NCBI GenBank assembly: GCA_023265455.1
Contig: JAHFTQ010000005.1
Span: 62,001 to 126,000 of the forward strand
Direction: 5' to 3'
DNA from: Parachlamydiales bacterium
Lineage (GTDB): Bacteria > Chlamydiota > Chlamydiia > Chlamydiales > Rhabdochlamydiaceae
DNA: 64,000 nucleotides
The notes under the pieces were generated by a model. It made no database searches. It had not been told where the DNA came from and worked only from the letters and a program-made list of their open reading frames with translations. The number at the start of each line of letters is the position of its first letter. The first letter of the stretch is position 1. A program made the translations under genes and the position numbers. Of this stretch, positions 16,750 through 26,681 are shown piece after piece.

Positions 16750-19672
16750 CATTCTTTCCAGGTCAACGCCGTTGCAACACCGCCTTTTTTTGGAGGCTTC
16801 TGCGGGTACTGGCAAAACCTTTACGATTGAGCACCTCGTTGTTCGCCTCTTGCTCGAGACAGAGCTTACCCTTGAGCAAATTTTAGTAGTCACCTTTACA
16901 CGCGCTGCCACGCGTGAGCTCAAAGAAAGGATCCGCGCTAATTTAGAAAAAATTGTCAGCGGGCAGCTGAACTTTGACTATCTCTCTAACATCTCTTCCG
17001 AGCAGCGAGCAAAAATCAGAGATGCTCTTGCCACATTTGATCAGGCTCAGATTTTTACAATTCACGGATTTTGTCACCGTCTTCTTCAAGAGTTTGCCTT
17101 TGAGGCGTTCGTGGGACTCGAACTGAAAGAATGGGAAAGGTCCGAAGAGACCTGGGCAGCGACTGAATTTCTACGGACCTTTAAGGGGCTCACTCCTCAA
17201 CAGCTCAGACGCCTTTTCGGGTTATTTCGTAACGATTCCGAAAGGCTTTTAAATACGCTTGTTGATTCTTCAGAAGGAACTTTTTCCCCCACAGCCCAAG
17301 AGCTCTTAGATACAGCTAATCACAACCTGTTGAAATTACCCCCCTTTTCGGTGATGGAGGCTTTTGCCGAGCTACGTCCTCACTATAAAGGAATGACACC
17401 TCCTCAGTTTGATCAGCAGGCAGAGCTTCTCCACGGAGCTTTACAGAGAAAAAAATTACTGCTGCAGGAATGGGATGCTCTGATCGGAGAAGACAAATTG
17501 TGGTTGGAGGGGGTTCACTTTGGAAACCTTAAAGTGCGCTCTCAGTATCCAGGGCATCCGCAGGTTGAGCAGTTGAGAGAGGCCCTATTTCCATTTTTGG
17601 AGCGTGCGCGCCATCCGCGCAAAATTTTGAAAGTCTTGACGTACCAGTGGCACCAGCATCGCTCACATCTTTGCCGTCTTTATGAAAAAGTCTCACCCGA
17701 CGCTCTATTGAAGATGGTACAAGAAAGGCTAACTCACCCCTCTTTCACGACTGAAATTCGAAAAAAATATCACGCCGTCATTGTTGATGAATTTCAAGAT
17801 ACAGATCCTATTCAATGGGAAATTTTTGAGACGCTATTTTTAAAAGATCCTAAAAAAGCTGTCTATCTAGTCGGAGATCCTAAGCAATCGATCTATGCTT
17901 TTCGAAAAGCCGATATCTATACATTTTTATCAGCTGCTGAGCAATTTGAACCCCACCAAAAAGCCGCCTTGACAACGAACTACCGCTCGACAGAAGGATT
18001 GATCCAGAGCCTTAACCGTCTCTTCTGTACAGAGCCCTGGCTTCACCTTCCCCGTCTAGACCAGACTCTTTTTGTCCCTCCGGTCATTGCTGCCCGGTCA
18101 GGGCAAGGCCATCTTTGTTTCATGAGAGTCCATGCCGAAAAAGGTTCAGGAAAACATTGGCCGACGCCTGATATGGAGCAAAAATGGATCTTCCCTTTCA
18201 TTGTTCATGAGATGCATCAAAAGAATCTTGACCCAAGTCAAGTGGCCATTCTTGTGAAAGATCGGTATCAAGCTCTTCGCGTCAAACACTATTTGGAGAA
18301 GTGGAAAATCCCCTCCGTGCTTTATCGCAGCAAGAGTCTGGGAGATTCTCTTCTCATTCCCCTTCTGACAGAAGTGGTTGAGGCTCTCAGAGGCTCTTTG
18401 TCTTCTCTCAAAAAAGTCTTACTGGGGCCCTTTGTTCGAATGCCCATTGTCGAGATGACAGATGAAAAAGTCTTCATGGCCAAAGCGGTATTTGCAGATT
18501 TGGCAAATCTGTGGAACAGTGAAGGATTTTCTGCCTGTATCGCCCAGTTTTTGCGCACCTATTCGGTTCTAATTGACGATGATCTCATGTTGATTTTAGA
18601 AAAAATTTCCTACATCCCTGATCCCTCCCAGATGGGACCTGCGCTGGAGAGACTGCGTCTTCAAGAATCGGATGAGAGAATTTCTGCTCACCCCAGCGGA
18701 GTGCAAATTCTGACCACACATGCGAGCAAAGGGCTTGAATTTGAAACTGTTTTTGCTCTAGGTGTGGCCGCAAGAACCCTTCCCGAAGATTTACCTCAAG
18801 ACCAGTTAGAAGAGCTCGATGCGGAGAAACTACGTCAGTGGTATGTCGCTCTGACCCGTGCTAAGCATCGGCTTTACATCCCTTTTCCACAAGAATCCCA
18901 AGAAAAACCGTTAGAACTAGGAGAAGCCTCCCCTCTCGAGGTTTTTTGGAACAAGGCCAAGCCCGATCTTCATGCGTTTACGCATGTCGACTTAAATTCC
19001 TTCTCTTTCCATCTACAACCGTATCAGGAAAAATCGCCCTCACTTTGTATTCCAACCCCTCCCAGCTCCCAGATCTTCAAGCCGCTGTTCATCCAATCAT
19101 TTTCTTCTCTTGCCAGGCCACTTGAAGTCAAAAAAGTTGCTCCAGATGATCTGCTTCCTCCGGGTCCAGAGACGGGAGTCATTGTCCATCGCATCCTTGA
19201 AAGGCTTAAGGAGCTTCCCCAGAGTATTTCTCAGGAGATCGAGGGAACCCATCTTGAAGGGTATGAAAATACCATTTTCCAGCTCATTCAACGTCTGCTG
19301 GATTTACCCTTAAAGGGATTTTGCTTGCGAGACATCTCTTGGAAAAAAACGATTCCCGAGATGGGGTTTCTTTTCCCGACACCTTCCACCTTTTTGAAAG
19401 GGTTCATCGATCTTTGCTTTGAGCATGAAGGAGTGTATTACCTGGTCGACTGGAAAACCAACCTTCTTGAAGATTACAGCCCCCCCTCGCTTCAACGAGC
19501 GATGATGGACCATGACTATCTTTTGCAAGGCAAGATTTATGGGGCAGCTCTGACCCGTTATTTAAAACTTTACGACTCTCCCCCTTTTGGCGGTGTGTTT
19601 TTCATATTTGTCCGCGGCCCTGCTGCTTATCACTTCATTCCTGAGGACGTCTATGTTGCAACAACTCTTTGA
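16736..19672 (+). CDS. recB: exodeoxyribonuclease V subunit beta
   Basis: The 978-residue protein begins at the ATG at 16736, preceded by AGGAGG. Walker A is EASAGTGKT (residues 20-28), the UvrD-type helicase motifs follow (VDEFQDTDPIQW, GDPKQSIYAFRKAD, TNYRS, TTHASKGLEF, YVALTRAK), and the C-terminal nuclease shows GFIDLCFEH and YLVDWKTN. It is the 3'-5' helicase and nuclease of RecBCD. It is shorter than the E. coli protein (about 1180 residues). It overlaps recC by 14 bp and recD by 20 bp. Confidence 0.95.
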   Translation: MNSFDILSRSTPLQHRLFLEASAGTGKTFTIEHLVVRLLLETELTLEQILVVTFTRAATRELKERIRANLEKIVSGQLNFDYLSNISSEQRAKIRDALATFDQAQIFTIHGFCHRLLQEFAFEAFVGLELKEWERSEETWAATEFLRTFKGLTPQQLRRLFGLFRNDSERLLNTLVDSSEGTFSPTAQELLDTANHNLLKLPPFSVMEAFAELRPHYKGMTPPQFDQQAELLHGALQRKKLLLQEWDALIGEDKLWLEGVHFGNLKVRSQYPGHPQVEQLREALFPFLERARHPRKILKVLTYQWHQHRSHLCRLYEKVSPDALLKMVQERLTHPSFTTEIRKKYHAVIVDEFQDTDPIQWEIFETLFLKDPKKAVYLVGDPKQSIYAFRKADIYTFLSAAEQFEPHQKAALTTNYRSTEGLIQSLNRLFCTEPWLHLPRLDQTLFVPPVIAARSGQGHLCFMRVHAEKGSGKHWPTPDMEQKWIFPFIVHEMHQKNLDPSQVAILVKDRYQALRVKHYLEKWKIPSVLYRSKSLGDSLLIPLLTEVVEALRGSLSSLKKVLLGPFVRMPIVEMTDEKVFMAKAVFADLANLWNSEGFSACIAQFLRTYSVLIDDDLMLILEKISYIPDPSQMGPALERLRLQESDERISAHPSGVQILTTHASKGLEFETVFALGVAARTLPEDLPQDQLEELDAEKLRQWYVALTRAKHRLYIPFPQESQEKPLELGEASPLEVFWNKAKPDLHAFTHVDLNSFSFHLQPYQEKSPSLCIPTPPSSQIFKPLFIQSFSSLARPLEVKKVAPDDLLPPGPETGVIVHRILERLKELPQSISQEIEGTHLEGYENTIFQLIQRLLDLPLKGFCLRDISWKKTIPEMGFLFPTPSTFLKGFIDLCFEHEGVYYLVDWKTNLLEDYSPPSLQRAMMDHDYLLQGKIYGAALTRYLKLYDSPPFGGVFFIFVRGPAAYHFIPEDVYVATTL

Positions 19673-21104
19673 ATTGGGTGTCATTAATCATCTCGATCTT
19701 TTTTTTGCCGATCTTCATCAACCTATCTCCCTCAATGAAAAGATCTTCCTCACAGCAGTGATGGCAGCCTCTCGCTCAGGTCACCTTTGTTTAGATCTCG
19801 ACAGGCTCTCGCTTCCCCATCCTTCATTGGAAACGGCTTGGAAAGAGGCTGTCCTCTCCGGAGTATCCCCCTCTCCTTATATAAGGCAGGAAGGGCGCCT
19901 TTACTACCTCGAAAAGAACTATGTTGCTGAAACCCAGATCCTTCAAAACCTTCGGAGGCTCTCTTGTGTAAAGCCGCTTGACATTGCGCCCCCTCCAGCC
20001 CTCAACCCCGAGCAACAAGCCGCCTTCAAGTTGGCTTTATCTCATTCTTTGACAATCATTTCAGGAGGCCCCGGCACCGGAAAAACCTATCTCACTTCTC
20101 ATTTAGTCTCCCCTCGCACCATTTTAGCCGCCCCGACAGGGAAAGCTGCAGCCAGGCTCAAGCAACTCAATCCCACAGCGACGTGTGGGACGCTCCATTC
20201 CCTCCTCGGTATCCGCTCTGAAAAAACTCTAGCTCGCGGGAGTTCCTATCTGAGTGGTGACCTCATCATTGTCGATGAGTCGTCGATGATCGATGTCCAG
20301 CTCCTCGCTTTTTTCTTAGCCTCTCTTCAGCTGGGCACGCGTGTTATTTTTCTAGGTGACAGCCATCAGCTTCCCCCTGTTGAATCAGGAAGCCTATTTG
20401 GCGATCTTGTGGACCTTCTTCCCACAGCCCATCTCCATGAATGTCTTCGCTCTGACCGGGCAGAAATTCTTCACCTTGCAGAGCAGATTTTATCCGGTAA
20501 ACCCATCACACCTCACCATCCGCTCTCCGAAGAATTTCTCATCCAGCAAGCGCTTTCTCATTACCCTCTTCCCTCTTCCCAGGAAGAGACTTCGTTACAC
20601 GAAAGCCAGTTTTGCATCCTCTCTCCCCTTCGCGAAGGGCCATTTGGGGTCAACCATTTGAATCAGCAGATCTTTCACCTCTTATTACGGAAGATGAAAT
20701 CGCAAGATCTCTTGGCAATTCCGATTCTGATCACTCGCACGGATTACAATTTAAGTCTTTTCAATGGTGAAATGGGAGTTCTTTGGAGATCGCTAGACAA
20801 ACCGCTCTATGCAGAGTTTCCAACAGCCGAAGGATTAAGACGCATCCCTGCAAGCGCCCTTCCTCCCTACGAGCTAGGCTATGTGCTTTCCGTTCACAAA
20901 AGTCAAGGAAGCGAATTTAATCATGTGGTTGTTGCCCTTCCTCCCGGCTCTGAAGCTTTTGGCCGCGAAGTGCTCTATACAGCTGTCACCCGTGCCAAGC
21001 ACTCCGTCATCTTGTGCGGAGATGCCGAGACAATCCACCAAACCCTCCAGCGCTCCAATCAGCGCCACTCCGGCCTCCGCCAAAGGTGGGGAAAAACTAC
21101 ATAA
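19653..21104 (+). CDS. recD: exodeoxyribonuclease V subunit alpha
   Basis: The 483-residue protein begins at the ATG at 19653, with GAGG upstream, inside the end of recB. Walker A is GGPGTGKT (residues 138-145), followed by IIVDESSMID, GDSHQLPPVESG and the terminal YTAVTRAKHSV block. It is the 5'-3' helicase of RecBCD. In Chlamydia trachomatis recD is located away from recB/recC, whereas here all three are one overlapping operon. Nested palindromes begin at its stop codon. Confidence 0.94.
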   Translation: MLQQLFELGVINHLDLFFADLHQPISLNEKIFLTAVMAASRSGHLCLDLDRLSLPHPSLETAWKEAVLSGVSPSPYIRQEGRLYYLEKNYVAETQILQNLRRLSCVKPLDIAPPPALNPEQQAAFKLALSHSLTIISGGPGTGKTYLTSHLVSPRTILAAPTGKAAARLKQLNPTATCGTLHSLLGIRSEKTLARGSSYLSGDLIIVDESSMIDVQLLAFFLASLQLGTRVIFLGDSHQLPPVESGSLFGDLVDLLPTAHLHECLRSDRAEILHLAEQILSGKPITPHHPLSEEFLIQQALSHYPLPSSQEETSLHESQFCILSPLREGPFGVNHLNQQIFHLLLRKMKSQDLLAIPILITRTDYNLSLFNGEMGVLWRSLDKPLYAEFPTAEGLRRIPASALPPYELGYVLSVHKSQGSEFNHVVVALPPGSEAFGREVLYTAVTRAKHSVILCGDAETIHQTLQRSNQRHSGLRQRWGKTT

Positions 21105-21184
21105 ATGTTATCAAAATGATAACATTCATGCTGAAAAGGCGATAAATCTACACAAATGTTATCATTTTGATAACATTTATGTAG
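21097..21184. repeat. nested palindromes: two 23-bp palindromes inside a 30-bp inverted repeat
   Basis: AATGTTATCA, three A's and the reverse complement TGATAACATT occupy 21104-21126. The same palindrome with three T's occupies 21155-21177. The larger arms 21097-21126 and 21155-21184 are exact reverse complements over 30 bp with a 28-bp spacer. The element starts at the recD stop. It could be two operator sites, a transcription-ending structure or a short mobile palindrome. Confidence 0.85.
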
Positions 21185-21291
21185 GGAATTTGAGGACAAA
21201 AGGAAAACAAGATCGCAAACAGCAGGACGTGTGGAATGGATTTTTTGGAAGTTGGAGTTTTTCTGAAAAGAAAAACTCCAAGAAAGAGATT

Positions 21292-21597
21292 TTAAGCGGA
21301 GACCTTGCCTGCAAGGCGGGATTTAGTGCGGGCAGCTTTATTGATCTTATAGCGGCCTGTTTTCACACCTTTGTCCATCAAGCTGTAGACAGCCTTCAGG
21401 TTTTCTTGCACAACTTTCTTATCGCCTTTAGTGAGGGCGTCTTCAAACGAGCGTAGAGCTGTTTTCACGCCAGCTTTGAAGCTTCGATTCTCAAGACGTG
21501 CCTTTTCGCTTTGCTTAGCGCGTTTGACTGCGGAAGGAGTCCGTCCATTGGTTTTTTTCTTCTCACCCGCTGCTGGGGCTTTTTTTTCTTCTGCCAT
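21292..21597 (-). CDS. rpsT: 30S ribosomal protein S20
   Basis: The 101-residue basic protein has an extended Lys/Ala N-terminus, then SAVKRAKQSEKARLENRS and the conserved end KGVKTGRYKINKAARTKSRLA. S20 binds 16S rRNA early in 30S assembly. AAGGAAA precedes the ATG. It stands alone and diverges from the DUF3592 gene at 21618. Confidence 0.95.
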   Translation of the reverse strand: MAEEKKAPAAGEKKKTNGRTPSAVKRAKQSEKARLENRSFKAGVKTALRSFEDALTKGDKKVVQENLKAVYSLMDKGVKTGRYKINKAARTKSRLAGKVSA

Positions 21598-21617
21598 AAA
21601 TTTCCTTAATCGTTAAA

Positions 21618-22088
21618 ATGTTTGAAATTATGAAGCTTTTACCCTTTAAAATCAATGGTTCTTCCCTTCTGACCCTTCTTTCAGGGGGAGTTTCCCTCTA
21701 CTTTCTCCTGGTTGCCCTCTTCCATCTTTGGGGGTACTTTAGGCTGGAAGAGCGGGCGCCTGCCACCGTCCACCAGTGGACAATAGTTAGAAAATCTTCT
21801 TCGGCATTTGCCATTGAAGCGGCGTATACTTTTGAGGCTCAAGGTCAAGCACGCTCTGGTCAAACAGTTTTTTCAAAACCGTACCATCTCAACACCCCCA
21901 GCGCCGAAAGGCAAATTAAAATCTTTTCTACTCGATCCTGGGCTGTCTGGTATAGTCCTAAAGACCCAGCCTACTCTTCTCTTGACAAAACATTTCCTAC
22001 AAAAAAAATCACCTACGCTCTTATGGCCCTAGGTGTTTTTGCCTATTTCCTCTACGTCCGATGGTCCCTAATAGCTAAGTCAATTTAG
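21618..22088 (+). CDS. DUF3592-type membrane protein
   Basis: The protein has 156 residues; the ATG at 21633 would remove four. There are hydrophobic segments near residues 14-36 and 130-148, with an extracytoplasmic domain between them that ends in AVWYSPKDPAYSSLD, resembling the YNPxnPxxa...L motif of DUF3592. Function is unknown. Its end overlaps the convergent 574-residue gene by 14 bp. Confidence 0.7.
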   Translation: MFEIMKLLPFKINGSSLLTLLSGGVSLYFLLVALFHLWGYFRLEERAPATVHQWTIVRKSSSAFAIEAAYTFEAQGQARSGQTVFSKPYHLNTPSAERQIKIFSTRSWAVWYSPKDPAYSSLDKTFPTKKITYALMALGVFAYFLYVRWSLIAKSI

Positions 22089-23799
22089 GAGAATTGTAGC
22101 TTTCAATAGCGGTATCTTTTTTGAAAAATCGGTGCTTGAGTATCCCCTCAGTATGAGGCATTTGAGCTAGGCGATCAATCAAGTGATTGAACAAAAGTCT
22201 CGCCTTATAATGAGGAGAATCTTTGTCTTCTTGGTAAAATTGATTTGCATAATCTGTTGGAGTGGTCGATGGAGTACTAAATTTGAGGGCATTACCTGAA
22301 GGTGTAAAATCAGCCGCTTGTCGAAAAGTGTGGTAAAAACTAACAAATCCCATCACTGTACCGACAACATAACACTCTTTAGGATTCAAAAGAATTTTGG
22401 CATCCTCATCGTTCAGATTATGTTTTGTTTGAAGCTCTTTAATATCATCTAACGCCCAGTTGGCTAAAGTAAAGGCGTAGGCAGTCAAATTATAAGCTGA
22501 CGGTAAGGTGAGGTCTTGTTCCCAAGGATTTGTAGATGGGGCAGCTATGCCAACACTTGTTGTAGTGGGACGTGGAGCAATCAAAAGCTTTTCAAAATTG
22601 GATTTCATATTTTTATACCAGTGTCCGGCAGCATTGATTTTATCTACGGTGGGGAGGCGATAATTTGAGTTGGAGCTTTTGAAATACGGATCTGTTGATA
22701 AAGGGCAAAGGCATAACTCGTTGATTTGCTGATACAGTGTTTTGACCAGTTCCTCTATAGTCAGTAATGGTTGAGCATCTTTGTTTGAGTTCTGAGTAGG
22801 GGTTGGTGCTGAGGGTGTGTCGGAAGAAATAAAGATTTCTGGAAGCGAAACTGGCTGTAATGGTTGAGTGCCATTGTCTGAATTTTGAATGGGGGGCGTT
22901 GTTGGCTCCTGAGGCGTTGAGGCTGTAGATGTTGATGAACTTACTTCTGGTTCAAAAGGCTTGGAGATTGCTGGGAGCGAAGGCAAAGATGGCTGTTCAT
23001 CTGGTGTAAACGTCTCACAAAACTCTAAGTTGATGCTGGAAGAATTCCCATCGCTTTTCTGAAACTTTTGATCTTTTAATAGATTGGCAATTTCTGAGTG
23101 GCTTAGTTTCGATAATTCACCAATAAAAAAATTAAACAAATCTCTTGCCTCATTATGCAAGGGATCAGTTGTCTCGGGCTGGGTAGTGTGAGATGCAGGA
23201 CTGGTAAATTTGCAAATATTAGGTTCGGATAATTCGACTGCAGCGCCTTGTTGAAAAGCATGATAGTAATTGGCAAACGCCTGACTGGTACTTACAAGAT
23301 TTTCAATAGTGTCCTTACCAATTTTAAATAGTTCCAATGTGTGATAGCCTAAACTGAAGCGGACCTGTAACAGAAGGTCAGCATCCTGAGCTACTTTCTT
23401 GTTCCCTAGTGTTTTGGGTTCGTCATTTAAAATCGCTTTGCAAAGCTTGCCAATTAAAAAATCGGAGTAAAGATTAAACCTAGCAGTTTCTGTTTTTGCT
23501 TTACCGAGGATTTTTCTGTCCAATGCAGATTTTAGGCTCAATGATCGGACACGGAGGAGTGTTTTATTGGCAAGCTTTTCGTTTGCAGGCATGGGAAGAG
23601 CTGGTTTTGGAGGTGTAGTAATTTTTGTTAAGAAGTTGTAAGTCTTATAGGCGATATACAAAATAAGAACGAGAACTACAGTAATAATAGGAATCGCCAC
23701 GTTCGTGACTTTTCTCCAAAGAGGCATAGTCTTGCAGAGTGGATGAATCGTGACATGGCTGATGAAAGAGTGAGTACAGGATAAGGCTTTTTCTGGCAT
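22075..23799 (-). CDS. membrane-anchored hypothetical protein with internal domain duplication
   Basis: The 574-residue protein has one clear membrane segment (about residues 33-52). Two related helical domains are joined by a Pro/Ser/Thr-rich linker (about 250-345). Matching pieces are YYHAFQQGA / FYHTFRQAA, KFTSPAS / KFSTPST and ARDLFNFFIGELSKL / ARLLFNHLIDRLAQM. No catalytic motif is seen. The pattern fits a surface or secreted protein of the lineage; no family is recognised. It starts at the ATG at 23799. Confidence 0.75.
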   Translation of the reverse strand: MPEKALSCTHSFISHVTIHPLCKTMPLWRKVTNVAIPIITVVLVLILYIAYKTYNFLTKITTPPKPALPMPANEKLANKTLLRVRSLSLKSALDRKILGKAKTETARFNLYSDFLIGKLCKAILNDEPKTLGNKKVAQDADLLLQVRFSLGYHTLELFKIGKDTIENLVSTSQAFANYYHAFQQGAAVELSEPNICKFTSPASHTTQPETTDPLHNEARDLFNFFIGELSKLSHSEIANLLKDQKFQKSDGNSSSINLEFCETFTPDEQPSLPSLPAISKPFEPEVSSSTSTASTPQEPTTPPIQNSDNGTQPLQPVSLPEIFISSDTPSAPTPTQNSNKDAQPLLTIEELVKTLYQQINELCLCPLSTDPYFKSSNSNYRLPTVDKINAAGHWYKNMKSNFEKLLIAPRPTTTSVGIAAPSTNPWEQDLTLPSAYNLTAYAFTLANWALDDIKELQTKHNLNDEDAKILLNPKECYVVGTVMGFVSFYHTFRQAADFTPSGNALKFSTPSTTPTDYANQFYQEDKDSPHYKARLLFNHLIDRLAQMPHTEGILKHRFFKKDTAIESYNSPKLT

Positions 23800-23880
23800 G
23801 GGAACCTACAGGTTAAAAATTTTCCAATAAGTCTATCACGAACTCCTATAACTGCGCATCCAAAATTTTAAAGCGCAGCA

Positions 23881-24627
23881 TCAGCTGCAGATTTCTAGGA
23901 GTCTGTAAAGTAAAAATTTATATGCGATGGCCCAGGGATTTTGGCGGCGGGAGCGCTTGTAGCGAGCGATCATTTTTCGAAGGGAGGAGGTGTCGTGGGT
24001 CTGGGTCCAATGTAAAAGATCTCCTTGAAAAGAGAGAGGCCAGGAGCGTCCGGGGAAGGGTGAGGTTTGTTGAGGAAGGGTTAGATTAACGGGGAGCTGC
24101 GGGCCCTTATAGGCTCTTTTAAGAGGGGTGAAGATATCGAACTGGTCATAGATGAGGCTCCCATTGGTGAAGTAAGTAGTTGTATGGGATCTTAAATACT
24201 GCTCTGCAGGAGAGCGGTGTTTTCGATTAAATTCCTGATCGTGGAGGATCCAAACGGGGGTATAGCCATAGGAGAGGTAATCTTGGCAGCGGTTTTGAGC
24301 CTCTTGGAGAGAAAGAGGCGAGCATTGGATTTCAAAGACGATTTTTTGCTCTTCCCAAAGCGTGTCTGCAATTCTATTTTTGACCCTTTTTTCGAGGAAG
24401 AGCGGGTGAATTAACGATTTTAGATGGAGCTGGATCTGCAGATGTGCTAGACTTTTACCATGCTGGCGACAAGAGGCCGGGCGGCGGATATGGTAAAAAT
24501 GGTTTTGCCGATGCTCTCCTCCTCTCTTGCGAATCGTGCCCTGGCATTCAGGGCAATGATAGGCTTGGCTGCGGCTGGCGTTAGCGGCCGAAATGGGGGA
24601 ATTTCCTTCTAAGGCATAGAGTTGCAT
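23881..24627 (-). CDS. CoiA-like competence protein
   Basis: The 248-residue protein begins at the ATG at 24627; the longer frame to 24888 runs into rpoD. The N-terminus has a C/C/H/H zinc-finger-like block (YHCPECQG ... NHFYH). A PD-(D/E)xK-type nuclease segment VFEIQCSPLSLQEA follows, which matches CoiA. CoiA acts in DNA uptake and transformation, probably processing incoming DNA. It diverges from rpoD, with 42 bp between the starts. Confidence 0.8.
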   Translation of the reverse strand: MQLYALEGNSPISAANASRSQAYHCPECQGTIRKRGGEHRQNHFYHIRRPASCRQHGKSLAHLQIQLHLKSLIHPLFLEKRVKNRIADTLWEEQKIVFEIQCSPLSLQEAQNRCQDYLSYGYTPVWILHDQEFNRKHRSPAEQYLRSHTTTYFTNGSLIYDQFDIFTPLKRAYKGPQLPVNLTLPQQTSPFPGRSWPLSFQGDLLHWTQTHDTSSLRKMIARYKRSRRQNPWAIAYKFLLYRLLEICS

Positions 24628-24669
24628 CTTGACAACAACCGGTTGACCAATCAAAATTTGTAGAATCTC

Positions 24670-26334
24670 ATGAGTAAAGGAAATTTTTCTACTGTTTTTA
24701 CGCAGCAGCACCAGCAAAAGATCGAAGAGCTGGTCGCCCTTGCTAAAGAGCAAGGATATCTCACCTACGAGGAGATCAATGAAATCTTGCCGATGAGTTT
24801 TGACTCGCCGGAGCAGATTGATCAGGTTCTCATTTTCTTGAGCGGGATGGATATCCAAGTTCAGAACCAGGCTGAAGTCGAAAGACAAAAAGAGCGTAAA
24901 AAAGAGGTCAAGGAGCTCGAAGGGCTCACGAAGCGATCAGAAGGAACTTCAGACGATCCGGTAAGGATGTATCTCAAGGAGATGGGGTCTGTTCCTCTCC
25001 TCACGCGTGAAGAAGAAGTTGAGATCTCCAAGCGGATCGAAAAGGCTCAGATCCAGGTCGAAAAAATTATCATGCGCTTTCGTTATTCCACACGCGAAGC
25101 CATCTCCATTGGCAACTACCTCATCCAAAACAAAGAGCGCTTCGATAAGGTGATTTCTGAAAAAGAAGTCAGCGATAAACAACACTACGTCGGAATCCTT
25201 CCAAAACTCTCTTCACTTCTCAAGCAAGAAGACGCTCTTTTAGAGGGTTATCTCTTACAGCTGCGTGATCCTGAGCTGAAAAAATTGGACAAGGCAAAAA
25301 TTTTAGAAGATGTTGAAAAGTGCCGTATTCGCACTCAAGCTTATTTGCGCCAGATGCATCTCAGGCACAATATCATCGAAGATTTTGGCGAAGTGATCAT
25401 GACCGCGTACGAGAGGTTTCTCTCTCTTGAAAAAGAGATGCAAGAGCTGATTCCAAGGGCTGAGAAGAACAAATTTGCAGCAGCTAAACTGGTTGCTGTG
25501 CAGCGGAAGCTTTCAAAACGAGAACTGGCTGGCGGCCGGACGCTCGATGAGTTTAAGAAAGATGTCCGCATGCTTCAGCGCTGGATGGACAAGAGTCAAG
25601 AAGCGAAGCGAGAGATGGTTGAATCCAACTTGCGCCTCGTCATTTCGATTGCGAAGAAATATACGAACCGCGGCCTTTCTTTTCTCGACCTGATTCAGGA
25701 AGGGAACATGGGGCTCATGAAAGCTGTCGAAAAGTTTGAATACCGCCGCGGCTATAAATTTTCAACCTATGCCACTTGGTGGATTCGTCAAGCGGTGACA
25801 AGAGCGATTGCTGATCAAGCTCGAACAATTCGTATTCCTGTTCACATGATCGAGACGATCAACAAGGTGCTCCGCGGCGCTAAAAAGCTCATGATGGAGA
25901 CAGGCCGCGAGCCGACACCGGAAGAACTTGCTACCGAGCTGGGACTGACGCCTGAGCGGATCCGAGAAATTTACAAGATTGCCCAGCATCCGATTTCACT
26001 CCAAGCCGAAGTGGGCGATGGTGGTGAGAGTCAGTTTGGAGATTTCTTAGAAGACACTTCTACTGAATCGCCTGCAGAAGCGACTGGTTATTCCATCTTG
26101 AAAGACAAGATGGGAGAAGTGCTTTCAACGCTGACAGACCGCGAGAGAACGGTTCTCATTGAACGATTTGGACTTTTGGATGGCAAGCCGAAAACGCTCG
26201 AAGAAGTAGGCGTCAGATTTAAAGTTACACGCGAGCGGGTCCGGCAAATCGAAGCCAAAGCGCTCCGCAAAATGCGTCACCCTACAAGGTCTAAGCAACT
26301 ACAGGCATTCCTCGATCTCCTCGAAGGGGAATGA
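24670..26334 (+). CDS. rpoD: RNA polymerase primary sigma factor (sigma66 type)
   Basis: The 554-residue protein has sigma 1.1-like residues 1-80, region 1.2 ([22 protein letters not shown]), region 2 from about residue 318 ([18 protein letters not shown] ... [11 protein letters not shown]), region 3 ([12 protein letters not shown]) and region 4 (about 487-545, with [20 protein letters not shown]). The length is close to chlamydial sigma66 (about 571). It directs most transcription. A structured non-coding stretch follows its stop. Confidence 0.97.
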   Translation: MSKGNFSTVFTQQHQQKIEELVALAKEQGYLTYEEINEILPMSFDSPEQIDQVLIFLSGMDIQVQNQAEVERQKERKKEVKELEGLTKRSEGTSDDPVRMYLKEMGSVPLLTREEEVEISKRIEKAQIQVEKIIMRFRYSTREAISIGNYLIQNKERFDKVISEKEVSDKQHYVGILPKLSSLLKQEDALLEGYLLQLRDPELKKLDKAKILEDVEKCRIRTQAYLRQMHLRHNIIEDFGEVIMTAYERFLSLEKEMQELIPRAEKNKFAAAKLVAVQRKLSKRELAGGRTLDEFKKDVRMLQRWMDKSQEAKREMVESNLRLVISIAKKYTNRGLSFLDLIQEGNMGLMKAVEKFEYRRGYKFSTYATWWIRQAVTRAIADQARTIRIPVHMIETINKVLRGAKKLMMETGREPTPEELATELGLTPERIREIYKIAQHPISLQAEVGDGGESQFGDFLEDTSTESPAEATGYSILKDKMGEVLSTLTDRERTVLIERFGLLDGKPKTLEEVGVRFKVTRERVRQIEAKALRKMRHPTRSKQLQAFLDLLEGE

Positions 26335-26681
26335 TCCCAAGTCCAGCGAAAATGACCAGTATGTTACCCATAAGGTAACTTACTGGTAAAATGTGGCAAG
26401 ACAAGCTGGTGCGAATAGTCTGGAAGCTCAACTATTCGGAATTTCCGAACAGTTCGAGCGGTATAGGTTCATGTCCTGTTTTAAATGCGTTTGAAGAAAA
26501 AACTTTCTTCCTCAGTTTTTTTGTTAAAATCACCGTCTTCTTTGGGAGATGTTTGTGTATAGTGAATCTATCCCATATTTAAAATGATGAGACAGGTTCA
26601 ATAAGGCAAATTGCGGGTAGGGAATTGTAAGATAAATATTTTAAGTTGAATTAAAATGTTTTTACGTTTTATAATTAGTCC
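26335..26681 (+). ncRNA. structured non-coding region after rpoD (possible sRNA or 3' UTR)
   Basis: No credible gene lies in these 347 bases. Near-perfect 14-bp arms (13 of 14) at 26355-26368 and 26374-26387 form a hairpin with a 5-base loop. A second 8-bp hairpin, CGAATAGT / ACTATTCG, lies at 26412-26438. GAAGAAA / TTTCTTC at 26493-26510, followed by seven T's at 26516-26522, looks like a weak terminator. A 30-bp repeat follows at 26570. This could be a small RNA or the folded rpoD tail. Confidence 0.35.
26570..26599. repeat. 30-bp dispersed repeat, copy A
   Basis: ATCCCATATTTAAAAT followed by TGAGA and AGGTTC matches 37332-37361 at 27 of 30 positions. Both copies lie in intergenic DNA, 80-110 bp and about 10 bp respectively upstream of a start codon. 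It could be a shared regulatory site or the remnant of a mobile element end. Confidence 0.6.

Noticed and set aside
20881..21456. Plus-strand frame spanning the end of recD and the palindromes
   Set aside because: It overlaps recD and rpsT in other frames and simply translates the palindromes.
26391..26582. 63-codon frame after rpoD
   Set aside because: No ribosome binding site, odd composition, and it covers hairpins that fit RNA structure better.
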